From Methylophilus sp. 14 (GTDB lineage: Bacteria; Pseudomonadota; Gammaproteobacteria; Burkholderiales; Methylophilaceae): a stretch of 64,000 nt of DNA. The stretch is taken from contig NZ_JADKYS010000001.1 in assembly GCF_015354345.1 (NCBI RefSeq), positions 558,001-622,000 of the forward strand, in the 5' to 3' direction. The notes beneath the pieces are model-generated. The model ran no database searches. It saw only the letters and a list, made by a program, of their open reading frames with translations, and was not told where the DNA came from. The position numbers and the translations under genes were made by a program. Shown piece by piece: positions 34,174 through 43,405 of this stretch. Each line of letters starts with the position of its first letter. The stretch's first letter is position 1.

Positions 34174-34204
34174 GTTGCTTTCTCCAATCAATGATTGATC
34201 ATTC

Positions 34205-34855
34205 TTATTTAAGTTTGCTTTGCGCCAGTTTCAGGCCTTCTTCAATATCCTGTTTGCGGCCAGCATCTGCATCTTCACGCCCAGGGCGCGCCGGTGCCTG
34301 CAAGGCTTTCTGGTAATAGGTTACGGCCTGGCCGTAATCCCCCTGTGCGCGCAGATAATCGGCATAAAAGTAATTGCTGTCTATGCCGGTCGGGTTGAGT
34401 TGCAGGGCTTTTTCGAGGTATTCACGGCCTTTTTTCTTGTCGCCAAAGCCAATCGGCCAGCCGGGTACGCGGAAATATAACGAACCTAGCGTGGTGTAGG
34501 CGGAACCATTCAGTGCCTGCGGATTGCTTTTGATGCTGGCTTGTAATAGATCGCGGGCCTGCTCGGCGGCTTTTAAGGCATTGACCGGGTGTAGCGGCCC
34601 CATGCTTTTTGCATAACCGCTCAATACAATCGCTTCCCAGATTTGGGCCTCATTCGCCTCCGGATTTTTTGCCGTCAGTTGATGCGCTTGTTCAGACAGG
34701 TTTTTAAAAGCGGTTTCTTGCTGATCTTTGCTGGTTTGGTACGTGGCTTTTGCCCAGGCGTGTTGCAGGCTGGCCAGTTCGTTGTCCAGGGCTTCATCGG
34801 CAAAAGCGGCGCGCGTCAACAAGGCCAGGCAGGTGTATATGATTAAACGTTTCAC
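34205..34855 (-). CDS. Periplasmic TPR-repeat protein
   Basis: A 216-residue secreted protein with tetratricopeptide repeats. The signal peptide (KRLIIYTCLALLTRAAFA) spans about residues 2-20. TPR-like pairs of helices occur in the centre and near the C-terminus (YLEKALQLNP, SNYFYADYLRAQGDYGQAVTYYQKALQA). I start at GTG 34855, five bases after GGGAG; the longer reading to 34909 adds hydrophilic residues before the signal. The C-terminal tail is basic. It may be a TRAP-T-like or scaffold protein. It is followed by the barrel-protein gene on the same strand after only 31 bases, so they may form an operon. Confidence 0.8.
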   Translation of the reverse strand: MKRLIIYTCLALLTRAAFADEALDNELASLQHAWAKATYQTSKDQQETAFKNLSEQAHQLTAKNPEANEAQIWEAIVLSGYAKSMGPLHPVNALKAAEQARDLLQASIKSNPQALNGSAYTTLGSLYFRVPGWPIGFGDKKKGREYLEKALQLNPTGIDSNYFYADYLRAQGDYGQAVTYYQKALQAPARPGREDADAGRKQDIEEGLKLAQSKLK

Positions 34856-35109
34856 AATGGCTCCCAGTTCAAATAAGTTCTTTTTTGCAATAAGAGTGCC
34901 AGTCTGCATGGTGTGTGGGGGATGGGATATTGTTTAAAGAAATCATGGGCTTGCGATTGATTTTTTGCGGCAGTGGAAGGTGCTGGGGCTGGGAGTCGAG
35001 GTGAACCCTGCTTTTTTTGCACAGTCTCAGCAGGTGACTCTGCAAAAAATGCATGCTATGGTCAGCGTGATGTCAGATCACAACTATTCCTTAACAACCG
35101 TGAATCATC

Positions 35110-36531
35110 ATGCACGCTAATACACAGGTTCTTTCTTTTGAAGCGCTGTCGCAGCGCTATGGTGACCGTTATAAATGGATGGTGCTGATTATTATCGGCG
35201 TCGGTACCATCGCAGGGGTGTTGTGTACCTCCAGCTTTAATGTGGCGGTGCCCGCGCTGACGCATACCTTCCACCTGGGGCAAGACCATGTGCAGTGGGC
35301 GATGACGGCATTTTTAGCGGCGATGACCATCGGCATGTTGCCCGCTGCGTGGTGGCTGGAGCGTTTCGGTTTGCGCCGCGTATTTATCACCACCCTGTGT
35401 TTGCTGATTGCCGCCAGTGTGGCAGGTTTTTATGCCCACACCTTTGTGCAGGTGGTGATTGCGCGCTTGCTGCAAGGCCTGGCGGCGGGGGTGTTACAGC
35501 CGCTGGGGGTGATGGCGCTGATGCGGTTATTTCCGCCTAATATTCAGGGCCGTGCCTCGGGCATTTTAATCGTGGGCATTGCGTTTACGCCCGCGATTGC
35601 ACCGTCTATCAGTGGCTGGATCCTCGACCAGTTTGGCTGGCACGCCATTTTTCTGCTCGGCGTGCCGTTTGCGTTCATTGCATTATTGTGTGCCTGGCGC
35701 TGGCTACCCGCACCGCGTAAAAACCCTATCAAGCCCTTTGACTGGCCCGGCCTGGGTTGGCTGTCGGCCGCCACCATCGGCCTGGTCGAGTTTGTCTCCA
35801 GCTTGCACCACAGCGGCCTAGCCTCAGCCTGGACCTGGGGGCAGGCGACGCTGACGGTGGTGTCCATGATCTGTTACCTGCGCCATGCGCACCAGTTGCC
35901 GCACGCCATTATCCAGTTGCATTTGTTTAACCGGCCGACGTTTAGCCGCGGCACCTTGGTGGCATTTGCTTATGGCTTTGGTTTGTATGCGTCGACTTAT
36001 CTGATTCCGGTGTTTTTGCAAAACGCCATGGCTTATTCAGCCACAGATGCGGGTTTGTTATTGCTGCCTTCCGGGTTGGCCCTGGTGCTGACGATTCCGT
36101 TTGCCGGGCGTATGGCAGACCGTTTCTCGCCTAAGCGCATCACGCTGGCTGGTCTAATGGTGTTCGGTGCTTCGTTCCTGGTATTTGCGATGGCGGCCAG
36201 GCAGGTACAGTACTGGGATATTGTGTCAGCCACGGTGGTTGGCCGGATTGGTTTGGGTCTCATTTTACCCGCACTCAATCTGGCGACCTTGCATGAAATG
36301 GAGCCGCACCAGTTAGGCCAGTCTTCAGTGGTGGTCAGTTATGCCAGGCAGTTAGGTGGCGTGGTCGGCGTGACCATGATGGCGGTGTTTATGGAGTGGC
36401 GCGAACGTGTGTGTGGCATAGTGACGCCAGGGATTTTTGAAGCCTATGCACAAGGCTTTTTGCTGTTATCGGCAGTGTTTGCGCTGGCAATGATTGCCGC
36501 GCTAGGCATGAAGGACGCGAAACGAGAATAG
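35110..36531 (+). CDS. MFS multidrug efflux transporter (DHA2 family)
   Basis: A drug:proton antiporter of 473 residues, EmrB/QacA (DHA2) family, with about 14 hydrophobic segments. Family motifs include the D1/E-rich loop WWLERFGLRRVF, motif C-like GIAFTPAIAPSISGW and GQSSVVVSYARQLGGVVG. It stands alone, divergent from the TPR gene, with no adjacent membrane-fusion protein, so it would act as a single inner-membrane pump. The substrate cannot be told. The intergenic region upstream (34910-35109) should hold promoters for both directions. Confidence 0.9.
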   Translation: MHANTQVLSFEALSQRYGDRYKWMVLIIIGVGTIAGVLCTSSFNVAVPALTHTFHLGQDHVQWAMTAFLAAMTIGMLPAAWWLERFGLRRVFITTLCLLIAASVAGFYAHTFVQVVIARLLQGLAAGVLQPLGVMALMRLFPPNIQGRASGILIVGIAFTPAIAPSISGWILDQFGWHAIFLLGVPFAFIALLCAWRWLPAPRKNPIKPFDWPGLGWLSAATIGLVEFVSSLHHSGLASAWTWGQATLTVVSMICYLRHAHQLPHAIIQLHLFNRPTFSRGTLVAFAYGFGLYASTYLIPVFLQNAMAYSATDAGLLLLPSGLALVLTIPFAGRMADRFSPKRITLAGLMVFGASFLVFAMAARQVQYWDIVSATVVGRIGLGLILPALNLATLHEMEPHQLGQSSVVVSYARQLGGVVGVTMMAVFMEWRERVCGIVTPGIFEAYAQGFLLLSAVFALAMIAALGMKDAKRE

Positions 36532-36533
36532 TG

Positions 36534-36565
36534 AAAAAATGGCTGTGATTTTGCAATCACAGCCA
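36534..36565 (-). terminator. Terminator of fpr
   Basis: An 11-bp stem TGGCTGTGATT / AATCACAGCCA (36540-36565) with loop TTGC. On the minus strand it is followed by six T, an intrinsic terminator for fpr. It may also end the convergent MFS transcript, though less well. Confidence 0.85.
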
Positions 36566-36577
36566 GTCCTGAAGCGC

Positions 36578-37360
36578 TTACTTCTCTACGAACGCTTTTT
36601 CAATCACGTAGTCACCGAGTTCACCAATGCGTGGTGACACCTTGAAGCCACGTTTATCCAGCATGGCAGCAGTATCCACCAACATCGCCGGGCTACCGCA
36701 AATCATGGCGCGGTCTGTTTCTGGGTTCAATGGTGGCAAGCCAATATCTTCGAACAGTTTGCCGCTTTCCACCAGGTCAGTCAGGCGGCCCTGGTTTCTG
36801 AACGGCTCGCGTGTCACTGTTGGGTAGTAAATCAACTTGTTACGCACTTCTTCACCAAAGAATTCGTTATTCGGTAAATCTTTGGTGATGAACTCTTCGT
36901 AGGCCAGCTCGTTGACGTAACGCACGCCGTGAATCAGGATGACTTTCTCAAAGCGGTCATACACTTCGATGTCCTGGATCAGGCTCATAAATGGCGCCAG
37001 ACCAGTGCCGGTAGAGAAGAAGTACAGGTTTTTACCTGGTTTCAAATCGTGTGTGACCAACGTGCCGGTCGGCTTGCGGCTTACCAATAATGGGTCGCCC
37101 ACTTTCAAGTGTTGCAGGCGTGAAGTCAGCGGGCCGTTAGGCACTTTAATACTGAAAAACTCCAGATGCTCTTCATAGTTTGGGCTGGCGATACTGTAAG
37201 CGCGGGTCAAAGGCAGACCGTCAACTTCCATCCCAATCATCACAAACTGGCCATTTTCAAAACGCAGACCTGGGTCGCGAGTGGCCTTAAAGCTGAATAA
37301 GGTGTCGTTCCAGTGATGAACGCTCAAAATCGTTTCGGTGGAATATTTTTTATTACTCAT
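36578..37360 (-). CDS. fpr: Ferredoxin/flavodoxin-NADP+ reductase
   Basis: Flavoenzyme of 260 residues transferring electrons between NADPH and ferredoxin or flavodoxin. The FAD-binding RAYSIASP, the NADP-binding STGTGLAPFMSLI and the C-terminal IEKAFVEK are typical of the bacterial (Fpr) class. Length is normal. The gene stands alone on the minus strand after etfBA, separated by about 60 bases, and may be co-transcribed with it. In a methylotroph it could recycle NADPH from the hexulose-phosphate cycle or supply reduced ferredoxin; that is inference. Confidence 0.95.
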   Translation of the reverse strand: MSNKKYSTETILSVHHWNDTLFSFKATRDPGLRFENGQFVMIGMEVDGLPLTRAYSIASPNYEEHLEFFSIKVPNGPLTSRLQHLKVGDPLLVSRKPTGTLVTHDLKPGKNLYFFSTGTGLAPFMSLIQDIEVYDRFEKVILIHGVRYVNELAYEEFITKDLPNNEFFGEEVRNKLIYYPTVTREPFRNQGRLTDLVESGKLFEDIGLPPLNPETDRAMICGSPAMLVDTAAMLDKRGFKVSPRIGELGDYVIEKAFVEK

Positions 37361-37424
37361 GTCTTATCTTTTACTCGCGACTAGGCAAAGGGGTTGAATT
37401 TAAAGGGTTTATTCTAACAGGCTA

Positions 37425-38354
37425 TTATAGCGCAGCGGTCAGTTGCGGCACGACTTCAAACAAGTCAGCCACTAATCCGTAATCTGCAATCTTGAAAATC
37501 TGCGCTTCCGGGTCCTGGTTAATTGCCACCACGACCTTGCTATCTTTCATGCCGTAAGCATGTTGGATAGCGCCGGAAATACCGACAGCGATATATAACT
37601 CAGGCGCAACCACCACGCCAGTCTGGCCGACTTGCAGGTCGTTAGGCGCATAGCCTGCGTCCACCGCGGCACGGCTGGCGCCGATGGCGGCATGCAGTTT
37701 GTCTGCTAATGGCGCGATCACTTGGGCAAATGCATCAGCACTGCCCAGCGCACGGCCACCGGAAACCACCACTTTAGCGGCAGTCAGTGCTGGGCGCTCG
37801 GATTTGTTAAACGCCTCGGCTACCCAGCGACTGCCTTCTGGAGCTGCTGGCGCAGTGATGGTTTTCACTTCGGCAGTCGCACCCGCCGCAGCAGCGGCAA
37901 ACTTGCTGCCGCGCACGGTCAATACTTGAATGGCATCGCTGCTCTGCACGGTGGCTAGTACGTTACCTGCGTAAATGCCACGCACATAAGTGTTGGCATT
38001 CACAATTTCCAGCACATCTGACAGCATGTTGACGTCCAGCAAGGCGGCTACACGTGGCAACACGTTTTTGCTGAAAGCGCTGTGCGCTGCCAGCACCACG
38101 GTGTAGTTGGCGGCCAGTGGCACAATAATGTCTGCCAGGTGTTCTGCGGTAGGGTGCTGCAATGCTGCGTCGCTGGCAACCAATACGCTGCTCACGCCTT
38201 GCAAGGCAGCGGCTTGTGCAGCCAAGGCATCTGGCTGTGCGGCGGCAATCAGCACGTCAACCGGTTGTTGCCATTGTTGGGCAGCAGTCACGGCACGCGC
38301 GACTTGTTCATTCAAGTGTTGGCCGTCGTGTTCGGCAATAATCAGTGTTCTCAT
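37425..38354 (-). CDS. etfA: Electron transfer flavoprotein alpha subunit
   Basis: FAD-binding subunit of ETF, 309 residues. The C-terminal FAD domain is clear ([57 protein letters not shown]). It overlaps etfB by four bases (ATGA). ETF accepts electrons from flavin dehydrogenases and passes them to ETF-ubiquinone oxidoreductase, encoded close by at 40206. In Methylophilus ETF is the known acceptor for trimethylamine dehydrogenase, so it may serve methylamine oxidation here too. Confidence 0.97.
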   Translation of the reverse strand: MRTLIIAEHDGQHLNEQVARAVTAAQQWQQPVDVLIAAAQPDALAAQAAALQGVSSVLVASDAALQHPTAEHLADIIVPLAANYTVVLAAHSAFSKNVLPRVAALLDVNMLSDVLEIVNANTYVRGIYAGNVLATVQSSDAIQVLTVRGSKFAAAAAGATAEVKTITAPAAPEGSRWVAEAFNKSERPALTAAKVVVSGGRALGSADAFAQVIAPLADKLHAAIGASRAAVDAGYAPNDLQVGQTGVVVAPELYIAVGISGAIQHAYGMKDSKVVVAINQDPEAQIFKIADYGLVADLFEVVPQLTAAL

Positions 38355-39103
38355 CCGATGATCCCTTCGTGCGTACGCAATTTGCTCAATAACTCATTCA
38401 CATCCTTCACCATGATGCCGGCAGGGCGGGCAGGTGGGGTGGCGACTTTGAGTTGTTGCACGTTGTGCGTGACGGAAACATTCAGTGTCTCCAATGGCAC
38501 ATTTTCCAGTGGTTTTTTTCTGGCCATCATCAGGTTAGGCAATTTGACGTAACGTGGCTCGTTCAGGCGCAGGTCAGCGGTAATCACGGCTGGCAGGCTG
38601 ACGGCCAGGGTTTGTGTACCGCCATCAATTTCGCGGACGACGGTGGCCTGGTTGCCTTCAATCGTGATTTGCGAAGCGTAGGTTGCCTGAGGCAGCTTCA
38701 GTAGCGCTGCCAGCATTTGGCCGGTTTGGCCTGCATCATCGTCAATCGCCTGTTTGCCCAGCAAGATCAACTGTGGTTGCTCGCGCTCGACCACGGCTTT
38801 CAATACTTTGGCCACGCCCAGTGAGTGCAAGGTGTCCTGTGTTTCGACCAGCATGGCACGGTCAGCGCCCATGGCCAGGGCGTGACGCAGAATGTCCTGG
38901 TTAGCGGCGCCGCCAATCGTCACGGCAACAATTTCAGTGACAATGCCTTTTTCCTTGAGGCGGATAGCTTCTTCAATCGCATTTTCGTCAAATGGATTCA
39001 CGCCCATTTTCACGCCATCAATATCCACGTCTGAACCGTCCGCTTTGACGCGGACTTGGATGTTATAATCAACGACCCGTTTGATCGCTACCAGTGCTTT
39101 CAT
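38351..39103 (-). CDS. etfB: Electron transfer flavoprotein beta subunit
   Basis: ETF beta subunit, 250 residues, which binds AMP. MKALVAIKRVVDYN, GVNPFDENAIEEAIRLKEKG and the signature EIDGGTQTL followed by ADLRLNEPRYVKLPNLMMA are diagnostic. It is the first gene of etfBA and is coupled to etfA. It is divergent from a LysR regulator whose gene is followed by ETF-QO, so the regulator probably controls the whole ETF system. The shared promoter region is AT-rich. Confidence 0.97.
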   Translation of the reverse strand: MKALVAIKRVVDYNIQVRVKADGSDVDIDGVKMGVNPFDENAIEEAIRLKEKGIVTEIVAVTIGGAANQDILRHALAMGADRAMLVETQDTLHSLGVAKVLKAVVEREQPQLILLGKQAIDDDAGQTGQMLAALLKLPQATYASQITIEGNQATVVREIDGGTQTLAVSLPAVITADLRLNEPRYVKLPNLMMARKKPLENVPLETLNVSVTHNVQQLKVATPPARPAGIMVKDVNELLSKLRTHEGIIG

Positions 39104-39253
39104 AAAACGTTTGCCTTTGTTGGGGTTTTACTCGTAACCGAGCATTTTAAGCTAGCTTGTAATATTTATTAAATTGATTATTATAATATTATATATCTAT
39201 TTTGTAGATTGATTTTGACGCGGCGCAAATGTCGCGCAATCCCTTACCCTGCA
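39104..39253. promoter_or_regulatory. AT-rich divergent promoter region of etfB and the LysR gene
   Basis: About 150 bases between the two divergent genes, with a very AT-rich core (39160-39208) that contains a TATAATATTATA-like palindrome near 39182. LysR regulators usually bind AT-rich T-N11-A sites in such divergent regions. The exact operator and -10/-35 boxes cannot be fixed by eye. Confidence 0.5.
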
Positions 39254-40192
39254 ATGAAGTACACACTCAGACAGTTGGAGATTTTTGTCGCGATCAGTCG
39301 CGCTGGCAGTGTGTCGCGCGCCTGTGACCAACTCGCCTTGTCGCAATCCGCCGCCAGCACTGCGCTGATTGAGCTGGAAAAGCAGTTTGATATCCAGTTG
39401 TTTGACCGCGTCGGTAAGTCTTTGCGCATCAATGAAAGTGGTCAGCAACTGTTGCCCAAGGCGGTAGAGCTGCTGGATAGGGCGCGTGAAATCGAGCGCA
39501 TGTTGCAGGGCCAGCAGGGCTATGGCAACCTTAAAATCGGTGCGACATTAACGGTTGGTAATTACTTGGTGACCTTGCTGGTGGCCAAATTTTTGCAGCA
39601 ATATCCACAAAGTCATATCCAGTTGCAGGTGCAGAATACGCGTACCATCGTCGAACAGATTGCGAATCACACGCTGGATTTGGGTATGATAGAGGGCGAA
39701 TGCAATCATCCGGAGATCGCCGTTGCGCCCTGGATTGCCGACGAACTGGTGATTTTTGCGGCACCCACGCATCCCTTGGCACAACTGGCGCAAACCGGTA
39801 AAACCATCCATAAGTCAGATTTATTGCTGCAACCGTGGATCGTGCGTGAAAAAGGCTCTGGCACGCGCGAAACCTTTGACCGCGCCTTCAAGCAGGATTA
39901 TTCGCGTCTTAATATTACGCTGGAGCTGGAACATACTGAAGCAATCAAGCGCGCAGTAGAGTCCGGCCTTGGCATCGGCTGCATCTCACGGCTGGCCCTC
40001 AAGGACGCGTTCAGGCGCGGTAGCCTAGTGCCGATTGAGAACCACAGCTTGCAGTTTCACCGCAATTTTTATTTTTTATGGCACAGGCAAAAATACCAGA
40101 CCGGTGGCATTCGACAGTTCCTGGCGTTTTGCCAGGCGTTTACCCAAGGGGCAACGCGTAGCGACCTGATCGATATTCCGGCGATTGCCTGA
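39254..40192 (+). CDS. LysR-family regulator of the ETF genes
   Basis: A 312-residue LysR-type regulator. The N-terminal winged helix-turn-helix (LRQLEIFVAISRAGSVSRA, LSQSAASTALIELEKQ, LFDRVGKSLRINESG) is intact, and residues about 90-290 form the periplasmic-binding-like effector domain. I start at ATG 39254 (MKYTLRQLEIF), the usual LysR N-terminus; a longer reading from TTG 39209 has no SD. It lies between divergent etfBA and ETF-QO and ends 13 bases before the latter, so it probably regulates both. The effector is unknown. Confidence 0.9.
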   Translation: MKYTLRQLEIFVAISRAGSVSRACDQLALSQSAASTALIELEKQFDIQLFDRVGKSLRINESGQQLLPKAVELLDRAREIERMLQGQQGYGNLKIGATLTVGNYLVTLLVAKFLQQYPQSHIQLQVQNTRTIVEQIANHTLDLGMIEGECNHPEIAVAPWIADELVIFAAPTHPLAQLAQTGKTIHKSDLLLQPWIVREKGSGTRETFDRAFKQDYSRLNITLELEHTEAIKRAVESGLGIGCISRLALKDAFRRGSLVPIENHSLQFHRNFYFLWHRQKYQTGGIRQFLAFCQAFTQGATRSDLIDIPAIA

Positions 40193-40205
40193 CGGAGGAG
40201 GAAGT

Positions 40206-41852
40206 ATGGACAGAGATGTCATGGAATATGATGTGTTGGTGGTTGGGGCAGGCCCGGCGGGCTTGTCGGCCGCCATCCGTCTCAAGCAATTGGCACAGGC
40301 ACAAGGCCAGGAGCTGGGCGTATGTGTGCTGGAAAAAGGCGCTGAAGTCGGCAGCCATATTTTCTCAGGCGCCGTGCTGGATCCGAAAGCCCTGCAGGAG
40401 CTGTTTCCTGACTGGCAAGCTAAGGGCGCGCCGCTCAAAACAGCCGTGAATAAAGATACCTTTGTCGTGCTGGGCGAGGAAAAGTCGTGGAGCATGCCTG
40501 ACTGGGCATTACCACCGTTGATGCGCAACCATGGTAATTACATTATCAGCCTGGGTGATGTGTGCCGCTGGCTGGCGGAGCAGGCCGAGCAACTAGGTGT
40601 GGAGATTTATACCGGATTTTCTGCACAAGCACCTAGCTACGACGAACAGGGCCGCATGGTCGGCGTCATTACTGGCGATATGGGCCTGGATAAGCAGGGC
40701 AACCCGACTGCCAATTACACGCCTGGCATCGAAATCCGCGCCAAATACACCCTGGTGGCCGAAGGGACGCGTGGATCGCTGACTAAACAACTCGAGGCCC
40801 GTTATGGTTTGCGTGCGGCTTCCAGCCCGGCCAAATATGGCATTGGCTTCAAGGAAGTATGGCGTGTGAAGCCTGAGTTGCACCAGAAAGGCTTGATTGA
40901 GCACACATTAGGCTGGCCGCTAGAGGCGAATACCGGCGGTGGCGGCTTTATTTACCATCATGGTGAGAATTTGGTCTCTGTCGGTTATGTGGTGCACCTG
41001 GATTACAGCAATCCATACCTGTCACCGTTCGATGTGTTCCAAACCTATAAAACGCATCCAAAGCTGAAAGCATTGCTACAAGGCGGCGAACGCCTGAGCT
41101 ACGGCGCGCGCGCGATTTCCGAGGGCGGCATACAGTCCTTGCCGGAGATGGCGTTCCCTGGAGGCGCGTTGCTCGGTTGCAGCGCAGGCCTGGTCAATGT
41201 GCCCAAAATCAAGGGCACGCATTACGCCATGAAGTCCGGCATGCTGGCGGCGGAAGCAGTATTTGAAGCGATGCAGCAAGGTAGCCCGGAAGTGTTGACC
41301 AGCTATCCGCAAAAACTGCGTGATTCCTGGGTATGGCAGGAGTTGTCTGCGGTGCGCAACGTCAAACCTTATTTGTCGCGCTGGGGCACCTGGGTGGGCA
41401 CCGTGCTTGGCGGTGCAGAAATGTGGCTATCCAGTTGGGGCTTCACCTTGCCCTGGACACTCAAACATACATCCGCAGATCATGCTACGCTGGCTGATGC
41501 GGCAAACAGCCGCCAGCCAACTTATGCCAAGCCCGACGGTGTGCTGACATTCGATAAACTGAGTTCTGTGAGTTTGTGCAATATTGCGCATGATGATCAC
41601 CAGCCTTGCCATTTGAAACTGGGTGTGGCGGATATGCCGGTGCGCGTCAACCTGCCACGTTATGCGGGGCCGGAGCAACGTTATTGCCCGGCAGGGGTGT
41701 ATGAGTTTGTCGAGCAGGCCGGTGAAAAAGCCTTGCAGATTAATGCGCAAAACTGCATTCATTGCAAAACCTGCGATATTAAAGACCCGACGCAAAATAT
41801 TAACTGGGTGCCACCCGAAGGTGGAAGCGGACCGAATTACGTTTCTCAGTGA
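40206..41852 (+). CDS. etfQO: Electron transfer flavoprotein-ubiquinone oxidoreductase
   Basis: Membrane-associated ETF dehydrogenase of 548 residues that passes electrons from ETF to ubiquinone. The FAD-binding VVGAGPAGLSAAI is at residues 12-24, GGGFIYHH lies centrally, and the C-terminal [4Fe-4S] site has CIHCKTCDIKDP (Cys 517, 520, 523) with a further upstream Cys (RYCPAGVYE). Start ATG 40206 follows GGAGGAGG. With etfBA on the other strand it makes a full electron path from a flavin dehydrogenase to the respiratory chain, probably for methylated amines in this organism. Confidence 0.97.
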   Translation: MDRDVMEYDVLVVGAGPAGLSAAIRLKQLAQAQGQELGVCVLEKGAEVGSHIFSGAVLDPKALQELFPDWQAKGAPLKTAVNKDTFVVLGEEKSWSMPDWALPPLMRNHGNYIISLGDVCRWLAEQAEQLGVEIYTGFSAQAPSYDEQGRMVGVITGDMGLDKQGNPTANYTPGIEIRAKYTLVAEGTRGSLTKQLEARYGLRAASSPAKYGIGFKEVWRVKPELHQKGLIEHTLGWPLEANTGGGGFIYHHGENLVSVGYVVHLDYSNPYLSPFDVFQTYKTHPKLKALLQGGERLSYGARAISEGGIQSLPEMAFPGGALLGCSAGLVNVPKIKGTHYAMKSGMLAAEAVFEAMQQGSPEVLTSYPQKLRDSWVWQELSAVRNVKPYLSRWGTWVGTVLGGAEMWLSSWGFTLPWTLKHTSADHATLADAANSRQPTYAKPDGVLTFDKLSSVSLCNIAHDDHQPCHLKLGVADMPVRVNLPRYAGPEQRYCPAGVYEFVEQAGEKALQINAQNCIHCKTCDIKDPTQNINWVPPEGGSGPNYVSQ

Positions 41853-41867
41853 TAGGGGTATTTGATA

Positions 41868-42453
41868 TTCTTTTTCGCCTGTTGGCGAGTCACTTTCTGG
41901 TGCTTGTCCCCCAGAAAGTAACCAAAGAGGACGACACCCAGCCATCACGGCCTTACGGCTCCCTTGCGTTGCTCAACCTAGGACTTTCGTCCGTTAACGG
42001 ACTTCACGTGGGCGTCCATCGAAACTCGCCCTAGCGGCTTGCACACTACGCAAGCCACCGCGGAACTCGAACAGACGATGGCCGACTACTCCCACTTCGT
42101 CTCCGCTACTCAGCGTGATGGAATGGGATTATTCTCGCCAAACTAACCTCGTCGCAGTTTGGGCGGTTCAAAAACCAGATTTTTTTCTTATTCAATTCGC
42201 GAGTGGTCGCAGTCGCATGGTGTTCGGGGTCCCCATCTGACGCGCCGAGTAGCGCAGGCAAAATAAGGAAGAAGGGAGCGACTGTCCGAATCCCGCAGTA
42301 GCTCACGCTTTGTGTGAGCTACCAGGTTGAGTTTCGTGACCGCTTATTTTGACGAGCAACGCAGGGAACAAGCGGAAGCTGGGGTGTCTTGTTCTTTGCC
42401 TTCTTTCTTATGGACAAGCATAAGAAAGAATGGTCGCCGAAAGGCGAAAAGAA
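41868..42453. repeat. Non-coding element with long diverged inverted arms
   Basis: The only content of the 637 bases between ETF-QO and ftsX. The 5' arm (about 41868-41985) and the reverse complement of the 3' arm (about 42340-42453) share blocks in the same order: TTCTTTT-CGCCT, TGGCGA, a short stem around TGCTTGTCC, AAAG, GACAcC-CAGC, and CCC(T)TGCGTTGCTC. The centre has several short hairpins (for example GGCTTG...CAAGCC and AGCTCAC...GTGAGCT). No frame looks coding. It resembles intergenic repeats seen in other proteobacteria whose translated fragments are often mis-annotated as small proteins. Confidence 0.75.
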
Positions 42454-42489
42454 ATGCTACTTACATAGTATTGGAATCGAATGAGATTG

Positions 42490-43380
42490 CTATCGTTTCT
42501 GCGTCAACGCAATAAAGGCAGCAATCCACCCTATGGTGGTCGTAACAACCAGCATCAGCCCGCCGACATTAAATAGGTGAAAGACCAGTTGGAAGTTACT
42601 TTGGTAGTTATTGGCCAGCAACTGCACCGGCTGTTTTAAATTCCACACAATGGCAAACAGCAATGCCACCGCGATCAGGCCGCCGCCGAGGCCGTAAGCG
42701 CCACCCATATATAAAAACGGACGGCGGATAAAACTATGCGTGGCGCCAATCAGGCGGCTGACTTCAATTTCTGCTTCGTGCGTCAGCACCTGCATGCGCA
42801 CGGTGTTGCTGATGACGGTGATCATGGCAATGCCCAACAGGCTGGCAAAAATAATGGCGATGCGTTTACCCAACACCAGCATGGAGTGCAGGCGTTCAAT
42901 CCACACGCTATCAATCACCAGTTCTTCAACTTCGCCACGCTTTTGCAGTAAGTCCTGCACCGGTTTGACGGAGGCTGGCTGCGTGTCTGTGAGGGTGATG
43001 AACAGAGCGTCTGGCAGCGGGTTTTGTGGCAAGTCTACCAGCAGGTCTTTTTGCACAAATTGTGCGCCCAGTTGCTTGATGGCTTCTTCTTTAGGCACAT
43101 AGCGCACTTCTTTGACTTGCGGCAACGCTTCTACATCATTGATCAGGCGCTGAATCAGGTTGGCATTCACTGACGGTTTGAGGAAGGCACTGATTTGCGC
43201 ATCCTGTTTGATCGAGCGTGACATGTCCTGCAAGTTATCCAGTGCGACAAACAGCAAGCCAGGGAGCGTGACTGTAATGCCAATGACCATACAGATCGTC
43301 ACGGTGTTCAGCCAGTGCGATTTCAAGCGTTGTAACACCAGGTCTATGGCCAGTGCGTGTTGATTGAGCCAGTTTTTCAT
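42490..43380 (-). CDS. ftsX: Cell division protein FtsX
   Basis: Integral membrane partner of FtsE, 296 residues, regulating peptidoglycan hydrolases at the septum. Four transmembrane segments are visible (N-terminal about 20-45 and three in the C-terminal half), with a periplasmic domain of about 130 residues in between. The motif SNTVRMQVLTHEAEIEVSRLIGAT is typical. The start is ATG 43380 (MKNWLNQH), with GAGGAG about eight bases upstream; the 32 extra upstream codons look non-coding. It lies last in ftsYEX on the minus strand. Confidence 0.95.
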   Translation of the reverse strand: MKNWLNQHALAIDLVLQRLKSHWLNTVTICMVIGITVTLPGLLFVALDNLQDMSRSIKQDAQISAFLKPSVNANLIQRLINDVEALPQVKEVRYVPKEEAIKQLGAQFVQKDLLVDLPQNPLPDALFITLTDTQPASVKPVQDLLQKRGEVEELVIDSVWIERLHSMLVLGKRIAIIFASLLGIAMITVISNTVRMQVLTHEAEIEVSRLIGATHSFIRRPFLYMGGAYGLGGGLIAVALLFAIVWNLKQPVQLLANNYQSNFQLVFHLFNVGGLMLVVTTTIGWIAAFIALTQKR

Positions 43381-43405
43381 ACCGCGATTCTCCTCATACT
43401 GGCTG

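Noticed and set aside
41849-42034. Small ORFs in the ETF-QO to ftsX gap.
   Set aside because: They lie in the inverted-arm repeat element, have no SD, and their length and frame follow the repeat rather than coding bias.
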